Shown piece after piece: positions 18,018 through 27,617 of a DNA stretch of 64,000 bases. Where the stretch lies: positions 558,001 to 622,000 of the forward strand of contig CAWFZT010000006.1 of the NCBI GenBank assembly GCA_963820415.1. Reading direction: 5' to 3'. This stretch comes from CAWFZT01 sp963820415. GTDB lineage: Bacteria > Chloroflexota > Anaerolineae > Anaerolineales > Anaerolineaceae. Each line of letters begins with the position of its first letter. Position 1 is the stretch's first letter. The position numbers were made by a program, and so were the translations under genes. The notes under the pieces are model-generated. The model was given only the letters and a program-made list of their open reading frames with translations, searched no databases and was not told where the DNA came from.

Positions 18018-18515
18018 ATGGATGTGAAAAGAGCGCTCATTGATCAATACGGCGCGGCTTTGGAAATGCTGAAACAGGCCATTATCAAATGCCCGGCTGC
18101 CCGCTGGAATGACGCACAGGATCGCAAGAAGTTCTGGCAGGTGGCTTACCACACCCTTTTTTATACCCACCTGTATTTGCACGATGGCCTGAAAGATTTC
18201 AAGCCGTGGGCCAAACACCGCCAAGATTATCATCAGCTCAGGTCTTTGCCTGAAAAAGTTGCGATTGGCGAACCGTACAGCCGGGAAGAGATGCTTGAGT
18301 TTTTTGAGCTGTGCCAGCAAACGGTCGAAGACAAGGTCTCATCCCTTGACCTCGAAGCTGAATCCGGGTTTGATTGGTTACCGTTCAACAAGCTGGAACT
18401 CCAACTCTACAATATCCGCCACATCCAGCATCACGCTGCCGAACTGATTGAATGGCTGGGCGCTACCCAGGGTATCGACGTGGATTGGGTAGGCATAGCC
18501 CCCGCCCCGCCCTGA
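18018..18515 (+). CDS. DinB-fold protein
   Basis: 165 residues, starting 18 nt after adenine deaminase with AAAAGGAG upstream. The four-helix DinB/YfiT fold is suggested by His residues in AYHTLFYTHLYLHDG and in IRHIQHHAAELIEWLG, which form the usual three-His metal site. Related proteins are metal-dependent transferases of low-molecular-weight thiols or hydrolases; the activity cannot be specified. The adjacent DinB-fold gene suggests an old duplication. Confidence 0.75.
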   Translation: MDVKRALIDQYGAALEMLKQAIIKCPAARWNDAQDRKKFWQVAYHTLFYTHLYLHDGLKDFKPWAKHRQDYHQLRSLPEKVAIGEPYSREEMLEFFELCQQTVEDKVSSLDLEAESGFDWLPFNKLELQLYNIRHIQHHAAELIEWLGATQGIDVDWVGIAPAPP

Positions 18516-18616
18516 CCCTGAAAAGCCAAACCTGCTACAGGCCTGATACGAGTCAAAGACAAACTGTGTACAATGGAGAGTGAAAAACTCAAATTCCAGA
18601 ACAAAGGAGCAGCCAA

Positions 18617-19108
18617 ATGGAATCAGAAGAAATCCTCCGCAAATACCTGTTAGACCTTTTGCGCGGCGGGAATGCACACATGCCCTTCGAGGCAGCCGTG
18701 GCAGATTTTCCGCCGGAAAGCATGAACACCCTGCCTCCCAACGTACCTTATTCCCCCTGGCACCTGCTGGAACACGTGCGCCTCTCCCAATGGGACATCC
18801 TCGATTTTATCCGCAATCCCAAGTACGTCTGGCGCACGTGGCCGGATGACTACTGGCCGGCCAAAACCGCCCACGCCAGCCAGGCCCAATGGAATGAGAC
18901 CATCGCCGGGTTCCGGGCGGATCTGAAAAGCCTGGACGACCTGGTTGCCAACCCGGCCAACCGCCTGACCGAGGACATTCCCCATGCCCCGGGATACACC
19001 ATCCTGCGCGAAATCCTGGTAGTGACCGACCACAACGCTTATCACATTGGCGAATTTGCTATCCTCAGGCAGGTAATGGGTACGTGGCCGGCAAAACGAG
19101 AAATTTAG
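18617..19108 (+). CDS. DinB-fold protein
   Basis: 163 residues with an ACAAAGGAG ribosome-binding site. SPWHLLEHVRLSQWDILDF supplies the first His and VTDHNAYHIGEFAILRQ gives the H-x3-H pair typical of DinB proteins. A TACAAT box at 18569-18574 suggests its own promoter. It shares the fold but little sequence with the preceding gene. The function is likely a metal-dependent thiol-linked reaction, by family only. Confidence 0.78.
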   Translation: MESEEILRKYLLDLLRGGNAHMPFEAAVADFPPESMNTLPPNVPYSPWHLLEHVRLSQWDILDFIRNPKYVWRTWPDDYWPAKTAHASQAQWNETIAGFRADLKSLDDLVANPANRLTEDIPHAPGYTILREILVVTDHNAYHIGEFAILRQVMGTWPAKREI

Positions 19109-20121
19109 CTTCTATTTTGAGGATGTATGTAATCGAAGCCTCCCTACATAATAGAAGTTTGACTTCATTGCCCGAGGCGCTTCGCTCTTCTACCGACGTG
19201 CAAAGGCTGGACGCCAGCGAGAACTTGCTGGAGTCCTTGCCCGATTGGTTGGGGGAGTTGGCCAACCTGGAAGAGCTCGACCTGGACCAGAATTGGCTGT
19301 CAATCCTGCCGGCGACCATCGGACTGCTGCGCGGCTTGAGAAAGCTCAGCTTGTACAGCAACCGGCTGGCTTCTTTGCCCGCCTCGTTCTGGCGCTTGAC
19401 CAATCTTGAATTCCTCAACCTGAGCGAAAACCGGCTCTCATCGCTCTCAGATAGTTTCGGGAACTTTACCCGCCTGCACACCCTGGATTTAGGCCACAAC
19501 CTGCTGACTGCCCTGCCGGAGACGATTGGCCGCCTGAGCGGCCTGACTTATTTCCTCTACCTCAGCCACAACCAGCTTACAGCGCTGCCCTGTTCGATCG
19601 CCAAGCTGCACAAACTGGCCTATCTCAATGCCACCGACAACCAACTGGCCACCCTTCCGGAGGAAATTGGCCAAATGTCTGGGTTGAAAGAGCTCAGGTT
19701 GTACAATAACCGGCTGGCCGCGCTGCCCGAGTCCCTCGGCCAGTTGTCGCAACTGCGCGAACTGCACCTGATGAACAACCAGCTTACCCGCCTGCCCGAG
19801 TCGCTGGGGGATCTGGTCTACCTGCGAAAGCTGATCCTGACCGGGAACCGGCTGGCATCTCTACCCGCCTCGTTGGGCAACCTGGAGCGGCTGACCGACC
19901 TGGACCTGCGCAACAACCAACTGAATACCCTGCCCGAGTCGCTTGGTAGCCTGGCCAATCTCAGGTACCTGGATTTGCGCGCCAACCGGCTGACTGCCCT
20001 GCCTGAAAGTCTGGCCGGCCTGCCGGCCCTGGAAAAATTGGACCTGCGCTGGAATAAGTGGCGTTTCCTTCCGGCCTGGATCGAACGCCTCGAGCAGCGC
20101 GGCTGCGTAGTTTATTGGTAG
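19084..20121 (+). CDS. Leucine-rich repeat protein (14 repeats)
   Basis: 345 residues built almost entirely of 23-residue LRRs with consensus L-P-x-x-L-G-x-L-x-x-L-x-x-L-x-L-x-x-N-x-L-x-x; I count about 14, one of them 24 residues long (near LSGLTYFLYLSH). There is no signal peptide or membrane segment, so it is probably cytoplasmic, and no fused effector domain. The GTG at 19084 overlaps the end of the DinB gene; an ATG at 19123 is an alternative. Such solenoids bind proteins, and no partner is evident. Confidence 0.85.
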   Translation: MAGKTRNLASILRMYVIEASLHNRSLTSLPEALRSSTDVQRLDASENLLESLPDWLGELANLEELDLDQNWLSILPATIGLLRGLRKLSLYSNRLASLPASFWRLTNLEFLNLSENRLSSLSDSFGNFTRLHTLDLGHNLLTALPETIGRLSGLTYFLYLSHNQLTALPCSIAKLHKLAYLNATDNQLATLPEEIGQMSGLKELRLYNNRLAALPESLGQLSQLRELHLMNNQLTRLPESLGDLVYLRKLILTGNRLASLPASLGNLERLTDLDLRNNQLNTLPESLGSLANLRYLDLRANRLTALPESLAGLPALEKLDLRWNKWRFLPAWIERLEQRGCVVYW

Positions 20122-20189
20122 GGTCTTCGCCTGCCCGGCGAGATAATTCTTCCAATTTTCTTTCTTTACCAGTATGCTATACTTTATGT

Positions 20190-20498
20190 ATGGACTTACC
20201 CACGCTTCATCTTTCACCTGCCGAAATTGAGCAGTTCTGCCTCAAACATCATATCCGCCGCCTTTCTTTCTTTGGTTCGGTGCTGCGGGATGATTTCAGG
20301 CCAGACAGCGACGTTGACGTGCTGGTCGAGTTCGAACCCGGGCACGTACCCGGCTTTGGGTTCTTCACCATCGAAACTGAGTTATCGTCCTTAATTGGAC
20401 GTAAAGTAGATTTGCAAACACCCGGATTCTTAAGTCCGGAAATTCGCCGGCATGCCCTTTCAGAGGCAGTCACCGCCTATGAGCTAGCACGATCCTGA
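20190..20498 (+). CDS. mntA: MntA-type nucleotidyltransferase antitoxin
   Basis: 102 residues with the minimal nucleotidyltransferase motif G-S-x9-D-x-D (FGSVLRDDFRPDSDVDVLVEF region), intact. In MntA/HepT systems this protein AMPylates the HepT ribonuclease and neutralises it. A TATACT box at 20178-20183 ends 6 nt before the ATG, so the transcript is probably leaderless. The gene overlaps the downstream hepT start by 20 nt, the usual arrangement. Confidence 0.8.
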   Translation: MDLPTLHLSPAEIEQFCLKHHIRRLSFFGSVLRDDFRPDSDVDVLVEFEPGHVPGFGFFTIETELSSLIGRKVDLQTPGFLSPEIRRHALSEAVTAYELARS

Positions 20499-20820
20499 TA
20501 TTGCTCTGCAACAAATCCTTTTGCATGCACAAGAAGCAGTTAAGATTGCCGAGGAAAAAACACGTGCAGACCTGGATGCTGATCGCTTACTGAACCTGGC
20601 ATTGACCTGACTGGTTGAAATTATCGGCGAAGTAGCCAATCGCGTACCGGAAAATGTACAAACAAAATACCCCCAACTACCCTGGATTCAAATGATCGGG
20701 GCGCGTAATCGCTTGATCCATGGCTACGACCGCGTTGATTTTGATATTTTGTGGGCAATTATCAAGAATGACCTACCCGATTTGATTGTGCATCTTCAGA
20801 AGATTTTGGGAGCAGGATAA
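20479..20820 (+). pseudogene. hepT: HepT-family (HEPN) toxin gene with two nonsense codons
   Basis: Reading from the ATG at 20479, codon 3 is TAG and codon 44 is TGA, and everything else stays in frame to the TAA at 20818-20820 (114 codons). The encoded residues are clearly HepT/DUF86: LVEIIGEVANRVPENV and the RNase motif R-x4-H-x-Y (RNRLIHGY). The TGA lies where relatives have Arg, explained by one CGA-to-TGA change. The toxin should therefore be dead, while the antitoxin gene is intact. A sequencing error would have to hit twice. Confidence 0.75.
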
Positions 20821-20903
20821 ATAGATTTTTTTGGCACCTAAGAGTTTCGAGGAAGTGACTTGAAAAACTGATAGTTCACGCGAAATGTTACAAAGATATG
20901 CCC

Positions 20904-21659
20904 TTATTTTATGCGGATTAACAACCTTTTGTTCATGTATGGTCTTATCTTATTTCCAAAACGCCTGAGTATGTCCAGTTCATTCCTTTTTGCTTCATAA
21001 CCATGCAAAGTTTCATTTATCAAGGTAAAGATATAGTGGTCAACTATCGGAGGTTCATTATTACAATAAGTTTCAATCGTACTGAATTTATTTAGTACAT
21101 ATATGCTTTTTTCAATCATCAAATATCTTCTGAAGTAACCCAGAATTGTATTTACACATCCGACGTATCCCAACTTATCAAACATTTCAATTCCAAATTC
21201 CATGTCAAACCAATTTTCCATGATCAACGCATCGTGAATCAAGTCGTTCTTAGTTGGCATCGGAACTTTAGACAAATCATAACTGCCATGCACAGCCTTT
21301 CCTTGCAGTTTCAAGCGAACGATTTCCAACGAGAACTCAAAATCAAAATCCTCGCTTAGCTGGTAAGGGGGAAATAGATCTCTTTCGGCAGCCATTATAG
21401 AGCCAAAGCCCTTGGGGATATGATACTTATGCCAATATCCCGTGGCTATTCGATCAACTTCTTCTTGCGTAACCACAGCATCATTCTCTACAATAACAAT
21501 CGTATCAATATCACTTTTGCCCGGACAATAGTACCCCCCACCCAACGAGCCGATCGCGTATACCGCTAAAAAGCTGTTTTGGTCGAGCTTCATTAGATCA
21601 TTGACGTATTCGTCAATGATCTCCCATGCTCGTTTTTCGGAAATAACCTCACTGCCCAT
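20904..21659 (-). CDS. Nucleotidyltransferase-fold protein, AT-rich
   Basis: 251 residues. GSLGGGYYCPGKSDIDTIVI is the G-S/G-G-x-D-x-D core of the polymerase-beta nucleotidyltransferase fold, as in aminoglycoside adenylyltransferase-like proteins. The rest is helical (MEKSIYVLNKF-type C-terminal bundle), also as in those enzymes. Base composition is much more AT-rich than the neighbours, which suggests recent acquisition. The substrate is unknown; antibiotic modification is only one possibility. It is not a partner of the nearby MntA/HepT pair, being on the other strand. Confidence 0.65.
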   Translation of the reverse strand: MGSEVISEKRAWEIIDEYVNDLMKLDQNSFLAVYAIGSLGGGYYCPGKSDIDTIVIVENDAVVTQEEVDRIATGYWHKYHIPKGFGSIMAAERDLFPPYQLSEDFDFEFSLEIVRLKLQGKAVHGSYDLSKVPMPTKNDLIHDALIMENWFDMEFGIEMFDKLGYVGCVNTILGYFRRYLMIEKSIYVLNKFSTIETYCNNEPPIVDHYIFTLINETLHGYEAKRNELDILRRFGNKIRPYMNKRLLIRIK

Positions 21660-21811
21660 TTTAATTTATTGTAGGCAATTTAGCAAAAATTAGAGTATCT
21701 ACGGTAGCCAAAGCAAGTTGAAGAATGAGTTTATAGGTTTTAACTTCGCCATTCCAAATAATGGCTTATTTTTTCACCTCTTTGAAACCGATTAAGACCA
21801 AATTTTCTATA

Positions 21812-23664
21812 TCAACCCTGCTCTAACTCTTCCCATCGCTCATATGATAAGGCCAGTTCCTCTTCGATCTCTTTCAGCCGGTTGGCCGCCTGGGCAATTT
21901 CGGCGCTGTTGCGCTGGTAAAAAACCGGGTCGGCCATGGCCGCCGTCAGCTCTAGCTGCTCGTTTTCCAGGGCTTCGATGCGCCCGGGCAGCTCGGCCAG
22001 CTCACGCTTTTGTGCTTCCATCGCCCGCCGCTCCTTGTAGGTCGGCTTACGCGCCGCCGCGAAGGGCGGCGTTTCCCTGGGCTGGGACGCCTGGGAGGCG
22101 GGCGCAGGTTTGTGCACCGCCACTTCGGCAGCCGGCAGCTCGCTTTTCTCGGCCTGGCTCTGCTTCTGCCAGTCATCGTAGCCGCCCACGTATTCATTCA
22201 CCTGCCCGCTGCCGTCCAGCACCAACAGGCTGGTGACCAGGTTGTTCAGGAAAGCCCGGTCGTGGCTGACCAGCAGCAGCGTGCCGGGATAGTCCAGTAG
22301 CAGGTCTTCCAGCAGCTCCAGGGTCTCGATATCCAGATCGTTGGTCGGCTCATCCAACACCAGCAGGTTGGCCGGCAGGGCGAACAGGCGCGCCAGCAGC
22401 AGGCGGTTGCGTTCCCCGCCGGACAGGGCGCTGATCGGGGCACGCGCCCGATCGGGGGTAAAGAGAAAATCCTCCAGGTAACCGACCAGGTTGCGCGATT
22501 TGCCGTTGATCGAAATGGTATCGCGTCCCTGGCCGACGTTATCCAGCACCGACTGGCTTTCATCGAGCTGGGAGCGTAATTGGTCGAGATAAGATACCTC
22601 CAGGTTAGTGCCGTGATGCACCACGCCGGCCTGCGGCGCCAACTCGCCGATCAGCAGGCGCAGCAGGGTCGTCTTACCCGATCCGTTTGGCCCGATGATG
22701 CCAACTCTATCGCCGCGCTGGATGGTGGTCGAAAAATTGTCGACCACCGGGCAGCCGGCGTAAACAAAACTGACCCCTTCGGCTTCGATCACCAGCCGGC
22801 CCGAGCGCCGCTCGGCCTGGATCTGCATGCGCACCTTGCCGGGCTGCTCGCGCCGCAATCGGCGAATTTCGCGCAGGCGCTTGAGGGCGCGCACCCGGCC
22901 TTCGTTGCGCGTGCGGCGCGCCTCGATCCCCCGGCGGATCCACTGCTCTTCCTGGGCCAGTTTTTTGTCGAAGTTGGTATTTTCTTCCTGCTCGGCCGAC
23001 AGCATGGCCTCTTTGCGCTGCAGGAAGGTGATGTAATTGCAGTTCCAATCGAACAGGCGGCCACGGTCCAGTTCGACGATGCGGGTGGCCAATCTTTGCA
23101 GGAAAGCCCGGTCATGCGTGACGAACAACAGCGTCCCGGCCCAGCGCACCAGGAAATCTTCCAGCCAGTTGATCGTGTCGATATCCAGGTGGTTGGTGGG
23201 TTCATCCAGCAAGAGCAGGTCAGGATTCCTGACCAGGCCGCGCCCCAGCAACACCCGCCGCTTCAACCCGGCGGAAAGCACATCGAATTCCGCCCTGGCA
23301 TCCAGGCTCATGCGTGAGATGACCTGCTCGACCTGGAGTTGCCCCTGCCAGTGATCATCCGCCCCAGCCGGAGCTGGGCGCCGGGCGCAGCCAGCCCCCC
23401 GCCGACGATCTCGGCCACCGTCCCGGCCAGGTCCTGGGGCACTTCCTGCGGCAAGTAGGCCAGGCGCAGGTTTTGTTGGCGCGCCACACTGCCGCGATCG
23501 GGTAGCAGGTCGCCGTTGATCAACTTGAGCAGGGTCGATTTGCCTGCCCCGTTGCGCCCCAGCAGGCCTATCCACTCGCCTCGTTCGATCTGCAGATTGA
23601 TATTTTCCAGGAGCAGCGGCCCGCCAAAACCCAGGCTCACTTCCTGCAGGCTGATCAATGCCAT
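21812..23664 (-). pseudogene. ABC-F family ATPase (Uup-like), frameshifted
   Basis: The start is the ATG at 23664 (ALISLQEVSLGFGGPLLLEN). The first domain has Walker A GRNGAGKST; the frame breaks at a run of C at 23362-23365 and resumes in DDHWQGQLQVEQVISRMS. The remainder carries signature LSAGLKRRVLLGRGL, Walker B LLLLDEPTNHLDID, and in domain two GPNGSGKTTLLRLL, LSGGERNRLLLARL and LLVLDEPTNDLDIE, then a coiled coil. ABC-F proteins act on the ribosome, not as transporters; the C-terminal coiled coil fits Uup. One extra base in the G-run restores the frame, so this may be an assembly error in an active gene. Confidence 0.85.
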
Positions 23665-23677
23665 AACGCAGAGTACC

Positions 23678-25039
23678 TTAAGCCGCCGCGCAAACCAGCT
23701 CACTTGCCAGCCAGAAGGGCGGCAGGTAAGCCGCGCCATCACTGAGCGGCAGCAGCTCCTCAGCCAGGGGGATGCCCAGCGCCTCGATCATCAACCGGCG
23801 CCGGCGCTCCACCCGCTCCCACAATTCAGGGTACCCGGCTTTCAATTCGGCGCGCAGCCCTGTATCCGCCACCGCCACGGTATCTTCGCAGTTCATCAAC
23901 CAGCCCTGCGGCACCGGCGTGGGGATGATGTCGCTTTGCAGGACCATACCCGAGTGGATTTTTTCGTCGCTGTCGGGCCGGATAGGTGAGCTCAACCACT
24001 CCTCGTAAGAAGTCAGATGGCCTGGGTTGAGTGAAGAGCGCATCCCGCTGCCTGCAAAAGCCTGTTCCACCGCCTGGAAAATGTCCCTGCCGCTGGCGCC
24101 CAGGCGTACCGCCTGGTACCAGGTCATCACCACCTTAAAGTAGGGCGCGACGACTTTCTCGAAAAAAGCCTTATCGGGTTGGTCCAGGATCATGCCGGCC
24201 CGGCAGACCAGGCTGCCCCAGTACCCCAGGCCGGTCGAGATAGCGTCGCCATGCTCGATAATTTTGGCGGTCGGGCTGCGTAAGCCGTTGATCTGGCCCT
24301 TGCCAGACACCAGGATCGGGTGCATGGTCATCGGCTGCCCGGCATAGCGCATGAACTGGATCGCCTGCATCTCACTCATCCCCGGGCGAGTGTTATGCAG
24401 GATATTGAAGACGGCTGCTGAGGCATTGCGCCCTGCCCATTCGAAGGCCGCCATCTGGGCAGCAGAATTGACTGCCCGCAGTCCCCTTTGCGGATGCGCC
24501 AATAGCACTGCGCCATCCACCAGTTTGCCGCCAACTCCGACCAGGCTGTGCAATACGTCAACGTAAAAAGCCGGCACGAAAGCCGGGGCGGTGGAAGCGT
24601 TGTTTTCATAGGATTCCAAATATTTCCAGCCCACCAGGCTGACTGACTGCCCGGATCGAATGCCAATTCTGGCCAGTACATCTCTCAAACGCGGCGCCGT
24701 GTTGCGCGGCTGCGAATTCAGGCTGAAGGTCTGGCACAGCTCGACGTCGACGGGAGCGCGCAGAATCCCTACATACCCCAGGCCTTCGTTGCCAACGATC
24801 AGCACGCGCCTGCCATTTCTGCCAAGCGCCAGCATGCCCTCTTCGAAGCGGGGATCGTAATTGACCAGGTAGGTCAGGTTGGCGTAGTGCTCGCGGTCGG
24901 CGTACACCAGCACCCAATCAGTGCCGGCGGCCTGCACCAGCGCCGCCAGCCGACGTTCATATTCCTCGCCAGGCACGGCGGGGATTTCTTCGACAAATTG
25001 AAAGTCAGGGGTAGGGACTTGCTTGAGAACAATGTCCAT
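23678..25039 (-). CDS. M24-fold (creatinase/aminopeptidase-like) protein without canonical metal ligands
   Basis: 453 residues from the ATG at 25039, with GGAG 6 nt upstream. An N-terminal creatinase-like domain (WVLVYADREHYANLTYLVNYD) precedes a pita-bread domain. Where active metallopeptidases have D-x-G and D-x-T-R, this protein reads GDAISTGLGYWGSLVCRAG, so both Asp ligands appear absent, and the first Glu ligand is replaced in GMVLQSDIIP; only CEDTVAV retains its Glu. Creatinase shows that this fold can work without metal. The stop lies 13 bp from the ABC-F start, so the genes are probably co-transcribed. Confidence 0.75.
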   Translation of the reverse strand: MDIVLKQVPTPDFQFVEEIPAVPGEEYERRLAALVQAAGTDWVLVYADREHYANLTYLVNYDPRFEEGMLALGRNGRRVLIVGNEGLGYVGILRAPVDVELCQTFSLNSQPRNTAPRLRDVLARIGIRSGQSVSLVGWKYLESYENNASTAPAFVPAFYVDVLHSLVGVGGKLVDGAVLLAHPQRGLRAVNSAAQMAAFEWAGRNASAAVFNILHNTRPGMSEMQAIQFMRYAGQPMTMHPILVSGKGQINGLRSPTAKIIEHGDAISTGLGYWGSLVCRAGMILDQPDKAFFEKVVAPYFKVVMTWYQAVRLGASGRDIFQAVEQAFAGSGMRSSLNPGHLTSYEEWLSSPIRPDSDEKIHSGMVLQSDIIPTPVPQGWLMNCEDTVAVADTGLRAELKAGYPELWERVERRRRLMIEALGIPLAEELLPLSDGAAYLPPFWLASELVCAAA

Positions 25040-25142
25040 AATAGCTCCATTCCAGGATTGTTGGTACGACCCTTTCATTTTCTCAGTCAATGGATAAAAA
25101 GTCAATCCGCATCTTAGCATTCATTTCCAGGCAGGCCAGATT

Positions 25143-25325
25143 GTTTACAGATGCAGGACCTCTTGGTACAATCGCCTGATTACATTCGTTATCCTTTCCT
25201 GGAAGGTTTTTTATCCGCTTTTATCTACCCCTTTCAGTGTGGATTTGCGTTTATCAGTGGTTCTGTTCTGCTCTTCTTCGATATGATATTACTTCTTTTG
25301 GTCAACCTGGATAACGGTACTTATT
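25143..25325. other. Short intergenic region
   Basis: No gene, repeat or clear regulatory site seen; it separates the M24-like gene from the divergently oriented HAD gene. A T-rich segment lies around 25190-25300. Confidence 0.4.
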
Positions 25326-25952
25326 GTGAAATATAAACTGGTCATATTCGATTTCGACGGCACCCTGACGGATACCTTCCCCTGGATCCTCAGCATCCTG
25401 GATGAGGTCGCCGATAAATATAAGTTCAAAAGGGTCGAGCGCAGCGAGTTGGAGGCCTTCAGAACCTACGATGCCGGAAAACTGATGAAACTCCACCACG
25501 TGCCCTTGTGGAAGGCGGCCAGGATTGCTAACCATGTCCGCACCTTGATGTCTACAGATATCGGCCAGATTGGTTTGTTTGCCGGAATGGATCGCGTTCT
25601 AAAGAACCTGGTGGAAAAAGGTGCTACCCTGGCGCTGGTCAGCTCGAATTCATGTGAAAACGTCCGCCAGGTGCTGGGTCCGCAAAATGCCTCTCTGATA
25701 AAATACTATGAATGCGGGGTTTCCTTGCTCGGCAAACCGCCCAAGTTTAGAAAAATCCTGCGTAAAAGTGGGGCGGAGCCGGACGAAACTATCTGTATCG
25801 GCGATGAGATCCGTGACAGCCAGGCCGCCAGAAAAAACAAACTCGCCTTTGGGGCGGTCGCCTGGGGGTATACAAAATTTGAAGCGCTGGTGGCTGAGTT
25901 CCCCCAGGAAGTCTTTACCAGTGTCGGTGAAATCGTCGAAAAAATTGCCTGA
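25326..25952 (+). CDS. HAD-superfamily phosphatase (phosphoglycolate phosphatase-like)
   Basis: 208 residues from a GTG at 25326. HAD motif I is VIFDFDGTLTDT; motif II is the Ser in ALVSSNS; a Lys (GKPPKFRKILRK) and motif IV GDEIRDSQAARKN are in the expected order. A helical cap of about 70 residues follows motif I, as in phosphoglycolate phosphatase-type enzymes. It hydrolyses small phosphate esters; the substrate is not predictable. Confidence 0.85.
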   Translation: MKYKLVIFDFDGTLTDTFPWILSILDEVADKYKFKRVERSELEAFRTYDAGKLMKLHHVPLWKAARIANHVRTLMSTDIGQIGLFAGMDRVLKNLVEKGATLALVSSNSCENVRQVLGPQNASLIKYYECGVSLLGKPPKFRKILRKSGAEPDETICIGDEIRDSQAARKNKLAFGAVAWGYTKFEALVAEFPQEVFTSVGEIVEKIA

Positions 25953-25988
25953 AAACATCCGGAGCTCTGCCGTGAATAACCCGGCGGG

Positions 25989-27371
25989 TCAACCTCTGCC
26001 TGGTTTTACCCTCGGCCCCTGCGGGGTATCTTCCAGCACGTAACCGGCCACGCTGATGCGGGCGCGTAAGGCATCCGCCTCCTGCCAACGCTTTTCCTTA
26101 CGCGCCTGCTGGCGCTGTTCGACCAGCCCCAGCACCTCTTCTGGGACCTTTTCTTCAGGCGGCTGCCAGTCTGCCAGGTGCAGCCCCAGCACACGGTCGT
26201 AAACCAGCAAGGTGGCTTTTTTAGACGAGGCGGGTAGGTCACTCTTAGCCAGCTCCCAGGTGACCGCCAGGGCGCGCGGCATGTTCAGGTCGTCGTTGAC
26301 CTGCTCGGTGAAGCGTTCGACGAAGTCTTCGTCTACCCTGCCCGGCTCCCCCCATTCATAAGCTGCCAGGCGCAGGCGGTCTAAGGAGCGGGCCGCCGCC
26401 GCCAGCCCATCCCGGGTGAAATTCAGCTTGGTGCGGTAAAGGGCGCTCAGGCAGAAAAAGCGATAAGCCAACGGATCATAGCCATTGTCGATCAGGGTCT
26501 GCAAGCGCACAAAAGTGCCGGATTTTGACATGCGCGTGTCTTCATCCAGTTGCAAGAAATAACCATGCATCCAGAAATTTGCCAGGTGGGTGCCGTAGCA
26601 GCCTTCCGCCTGGGCAATTTCATTCACATGGTGCACGGTGATATGGTCCTCACCGCCGCAGTGGATATCGAAGAAACTGCCCAGGTATTTGACCGACATA
26701 GCTGAGCATTCGATGTGCCAGCCAGGAAAGCCGATTCCCCAGGGGCTGCTCCATTCCATCTGGCGCTTCTGGTCGGTTGGGCTGAACTTCCACAGAGCGA
26801 AATCGGTCGGGTTGTGCTTTTCGCTCATTTCCACCCTGGCGCCTGCCTGGAGGCCGGCGATGTCCAGGCGGCCTAGATAACCGTAGTCCGGTAGGCGGGA
26901 GGTGTCGAAATAAATGCCATCGGCAGTGCGGTAAGTGAAACCCTTTTCTTCGAGGCAGCCAATGAAATCGATCTGTTCCTGGATATGGTCGGTGGCCCGG
27001 CACCAGATGGACGGCTCGAAGATGTTCAGGCGTCCCAGGTCATTTTTGAACTCATTCGTATAAATCTCAGCCAGCTCCCAGGCCGTCTTTCCCACCCGGC
27101 GCGAGCCTTTTTCCATCTTATCTTCACCAGTGTCGGCGTCCGAAACCAGGTGGCCTACGTCGGTGATATTCATCACCTGCTTCACCTGGTATCCGTTGAA
27201 TTCCAGGGTGCGGCGCAAAATATCCTCAAAGAGATAGGTGCGCAGGTTGCCGATGTGGGCATAATCGTAAACGGTCGGCCCACAGGTATATAACCCCACC
27301 AGTGGAGGATGGAGAGGAGTAAACTCACGCAAACTGCGGGAAAAATTGTCGTAAAGCTGTATGTTTTTCAT
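25989..27371 (-). CDS. cysS: Cysteinyl-tRNA synthetase
   Basis: 460 residues, typical of class I CysRS. The zinc/Cys-binding start LYTCGPTVYDYAHIGNLRTY contains the HIGH-like signature; GWHIECSAM, HCGGEDH and the KMSKS equivalent RMSKSGTF complete the catalytic core, followed by the DALR helical bundle. It charges tRNA-Cys. A TATAAT box (minus strand, 27426-27431) lies about 55 nt upstream. I saw no T-box leader. Confidence 0.97.
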   Translation of the reverse strand: MKNIQLYDNFSRSLREFTPLHPPLVGLYTCGPTVYDYAHIGNLRTYLFEDILRRTLEFNGYQVKQVMNITDVGHLVSDADTGEDKMEKGSRRVGKTAWELAEIYTNEFKNDLGRLNIFEPSIWCRATDHIQEQIDFIGCLEEKGFTYRTADGIYFDTSRLPDYGYLGRLDIAGLQAGARVEMSEKHNPTDFALWKFSPTDQKRQMEWSSPWGIGFPGWHIECSAMSVKYLGSFFDIHCGGEDHITVHHVNEIAQAEGCYGTHLANFWMHGYFLQLDEDTRMSKSGTFVRLQTLIDNGYDPLAYRFFCLSALYRTKLNFTRDGLAAAARSLDRLRLAAYEWGEPGRVDEDFVERFTEQVNDDLNMPRALAVTWELAKSDLPASSKKATLLVYDRVLGLHLADWQPPEEKVPEEVLGLVEQRQQARKEKRWQEADALRARISVAGYVLEDTPQGPRVKPGRG

Positions 27372-27460
27372 CTGATTTCCACTAATTTTCGCTGATATCC
27401 AGGCTTACTGATCTGGCAGGCCCTAATTATAAAGCAAATTATTGGCAGGTACCTTTTAGC

Positions 27461-27556
27461 TCTTTGGGAATCTCCTTGATAGACTTCCAGATTTGGTGGT
27501 GTCATGACATCCCCAAATCTGTTGACCTTCCACGGCAAATCCCAATGAACCCCTTT
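27461..27556. repeat. Long imperfect palindrome (family copy E, long-arm type)
   Basis: The core arms 27488-27504 and 27505-27521 pair with one mismatch and one wobble position, and outer arms extend the inverted repeat to about 27461-27556. The right arm (TTGACCTTCCACGG then AAATCCCAATGA) is shared almost exactly with copy C at 32696-32721. It lies between the divergent cysS and M61-like genes. Confidence 0.75.
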
Positions 27557-27617
27557 TTATTGATTGAAAAGGATTGGGAGGGAGATTTTTAGAGACTTGT
27601 ATTTGCTATAATGAATT

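Noticed and set aside
20904..21659. Second half of a toxin-antitoxin pair with mntA
   Set aside because: It is on the opposite strand, has its own aminoglycoside-transferase-like layout and no HEPN partner beside it.
27372..27460. T-box leader upstream of cysS
   Set aside because: No T-box sequence or specifier loop, and the -10 box is about 55 nt from the start codon, which leaves no room.
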